A stretch of 5,251 nucleotides of DNA from Deltaproteobacteria bacterium (GTDB taxonomy: Bacteria > Desulfobacterota > Desulfarculia > Adiutricales > Adiutricaceae), in NCBI GenBank assembly GCA_031278835.1, contig JAITJP010000261.1:1-5251 (forward strand), read 5' to 3'. The position numbers and the translations under genes were made by a program. Positions within the stretch are counted from its first letter, which is position 1, and every line of letters begins with the position of its first letter. Under the pieces are notes generated by a model. It searched no databases. It saw nothing but the letters and a program-made list of their open reading frames with translations, and was not told where the DNA came from. Shown here in pieces: positions 4,675 through 5,251 of this stretch.

Positions 4675-4926
4675 CGGCTCACTTTTCACTCCCGGTTTGT
4701 CGGCCGCGCTCTCGATAATTTTTTTTCTTTTTTTTGCCAGGGTCCGTATTTATACGATATTATTTGATATTTACTGACTTTTTCCCCGTTTTCTGGCTTT
4801 GGTTTAAAACTAATTTGTTTTTTTGATAAAATGGATCGAGGAGATTTTTCCGGTCTTTGGACCAAGAAGTCTTTTTTGGTTAAGATAGATAGGCTAAAGT
4901 TTTTTTTTAACGCTTGGAGGATTGTG
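4675..4926 (+). other. T-rich untranslated leader of the Sel1 gene (inferred)
   Basis: The stretch between the extended -10 promoter and the Sel1 start codon is rich in T runs: T8-C-T8 (4719-4735), T7 (4818-4824) and T9 (4900-4908). A frame on the minus strand (4686-4952) is Lys-rich only because of these T runs and overlaps the Sel1 start, so I do not call it. An in-frame ATG at 4831 could extend the Sel1 protein by 32 residues but has no ribosome binding site. If the promoter call is right, this is a 5' UTR of about 250 nt, long enough for regulation. Confidence 0.4.
4916..4920 (+). promoter_or_regulatory. Strong ribosome binding site (GGAGG) of the Sel1 gene
   Basis: GGAGG is six bases before the ATG at 4927 and only three before an adjacent in-frame GTG at 4924. 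The spacing selects the ATG, and argues against the upstream ATG at 4831, whose extension would be translated across this site. Confidence 0.75.
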
Positions 4927-5251
4927 ATGGGCCGATTAGAGGATTGTCTCACGCTGGCCGAGCGTGGAGACGTCGAGGCTCAGTTTGAACTCGGCTGGGT
5001 TTACGCCGAAGGCAAAGAAGTTGATTTAAATTACAGTCAAGCCTTTTACTGGTGGAGTTTGGCCGCGAAAAGTGGCCACAGTGAATCTCAGCATGTCCTT
5101 GGCCGAGCCTATGCCCAAGGCGTTGGCGTGGAAAAGGACTTGACCCAAGCCGTAAAATGGTGGGGCATAGGCGCCAAAAACGGTAACCCTAAATCCCTAT
5201 ATTTATTGGGTAAGGCCTACTTCGATGGCGAAGGCGTAAAAAAAGATCCGG
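4927..5251 (+). CDS. Sel1-repeat (TPR-like) protein, N-terminal part (3' truncated by window edge)
   Basis: The 108 visible residues begin MGRLEDCLTLAERGD and then run as Sel1 repeats of exactly 36 residues: 16-51, 52-87 and the start of a third from 88. Each shows the family pattern of A/S-x-x-x-LG-x-x-Y-x-x-G-x-x-V-x-x-D followed by A-x-x-WW-x-x-A-A-x-x-G. Sel1 repeats are paired helices that form a curved scaffold for protein-protein contacts, and in bacteria they occur in signalling, envelope and host-interaction proteins. No signal peptide or membrane segment is seen at this start, so the product is probably cytoplasmic unless translation starts upstream. The frame is open to the right edge, so total length and any C-terminal domain are unknown. 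It follows its own promoter and leader and is divergent from umuC, with no shared operon. Confidence 0.93.
   Translation, partial: MGRLEDCLTLAERGDVEAQFELGWVYAEGKEVDLNYSQAFYWWSLAAKSGHSESQHVLGRAYAQGVGVEKDLTQAVKWWGIGAKNGNPKSLYLLGKAYFDGEGVKKDP

Noticed and set aside
4686..4952. 88-codon Lys-rich minus-strand frame
   Set aside because: The Lys codons come from T runs on the other strand, and the frame overlaps the ribosome binding site and first codons of the well-supported Sel1 gene.
1..5251. CRISPR array, insertion sequence, toxin-antitoxin pair or phage gene
   Set aside because: No regularly spaced repeats, transposase, terminal repeats, small paired frames or phage-like proteins were visible on either strand.

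Overview
This 5.25 kb chromosomal window reads as ordinary bacterial DNA with low coding density. Roughly 60% is coding, and the gene islands are separated by long intergenic stretches. Some of these are very AT-rich, others are rich in GGCC. The organism is probably a Gram-negative of the deltaproteobacterial (Desulfobacterota-like) kind. That guess rests on an MJ0042-type zinc ribbon fused to a proline-rich membrane protein, a Cys-rich UmuC motif and a Sel1-repeat protein. No single gene fixes the taxonomy, so it is an inference of low confidence.

Layout from left to right. (1) Bases 1-827, plus strand: the C-terminal part of a YVTN/YncE-like beta-propeller protein whose true start lies upstream of the window. 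(2) 828-1295: a non-coding stretch ending in a strong sigma70-type promoter (TTGACA, 17 nt, TATATT). (3) 1296-1371: tRNA-Arg(UCU) with encoded CCA, followed at 1400-1437 by a perfect intrinsic terminator; together they form a self-contained one-gene unit. (4) 1438-1660: GGCC-rich, hairpin-dense spacer. (5) 1661-2410, minus strand: a membrane protein with an N-terminal zinc ribbon, a proline-rich linker and two transmembrane helices, with a candidate promoter at 2548-2576. (6) 2577-2797: very AT-rich spacer. (7) 2855-4144, minus strand: full-length umuC, the catalytic subunit of a PolV-type Y-family polymerase, with a terminator-like hairpin at 2798-2827. No umuD lies next to it. (8) 4145-4926: a 780-base intergenic region with several strong inverted repeats, an extended -10 promoter and a T-rich leader. 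(9) 4927 to the right edge, plus strand: the start of a Sel1-repeat protein, cut by the window end.

The genes do not form an operon and share no obvious pathway. The tRNA, zinc-ribbon, umuC and Sel1 genes each appear to be separately transcribed. I found no mobile element, CRISPR array, toxin-antitoxin pair or defence locus, and no convincing new system. The points most worth a second look are the solitary UmuC, which lacks the usual clamp-binding motif and has an unusual first catalytic motif, and the structured intergenic DNA upstream of umuC.
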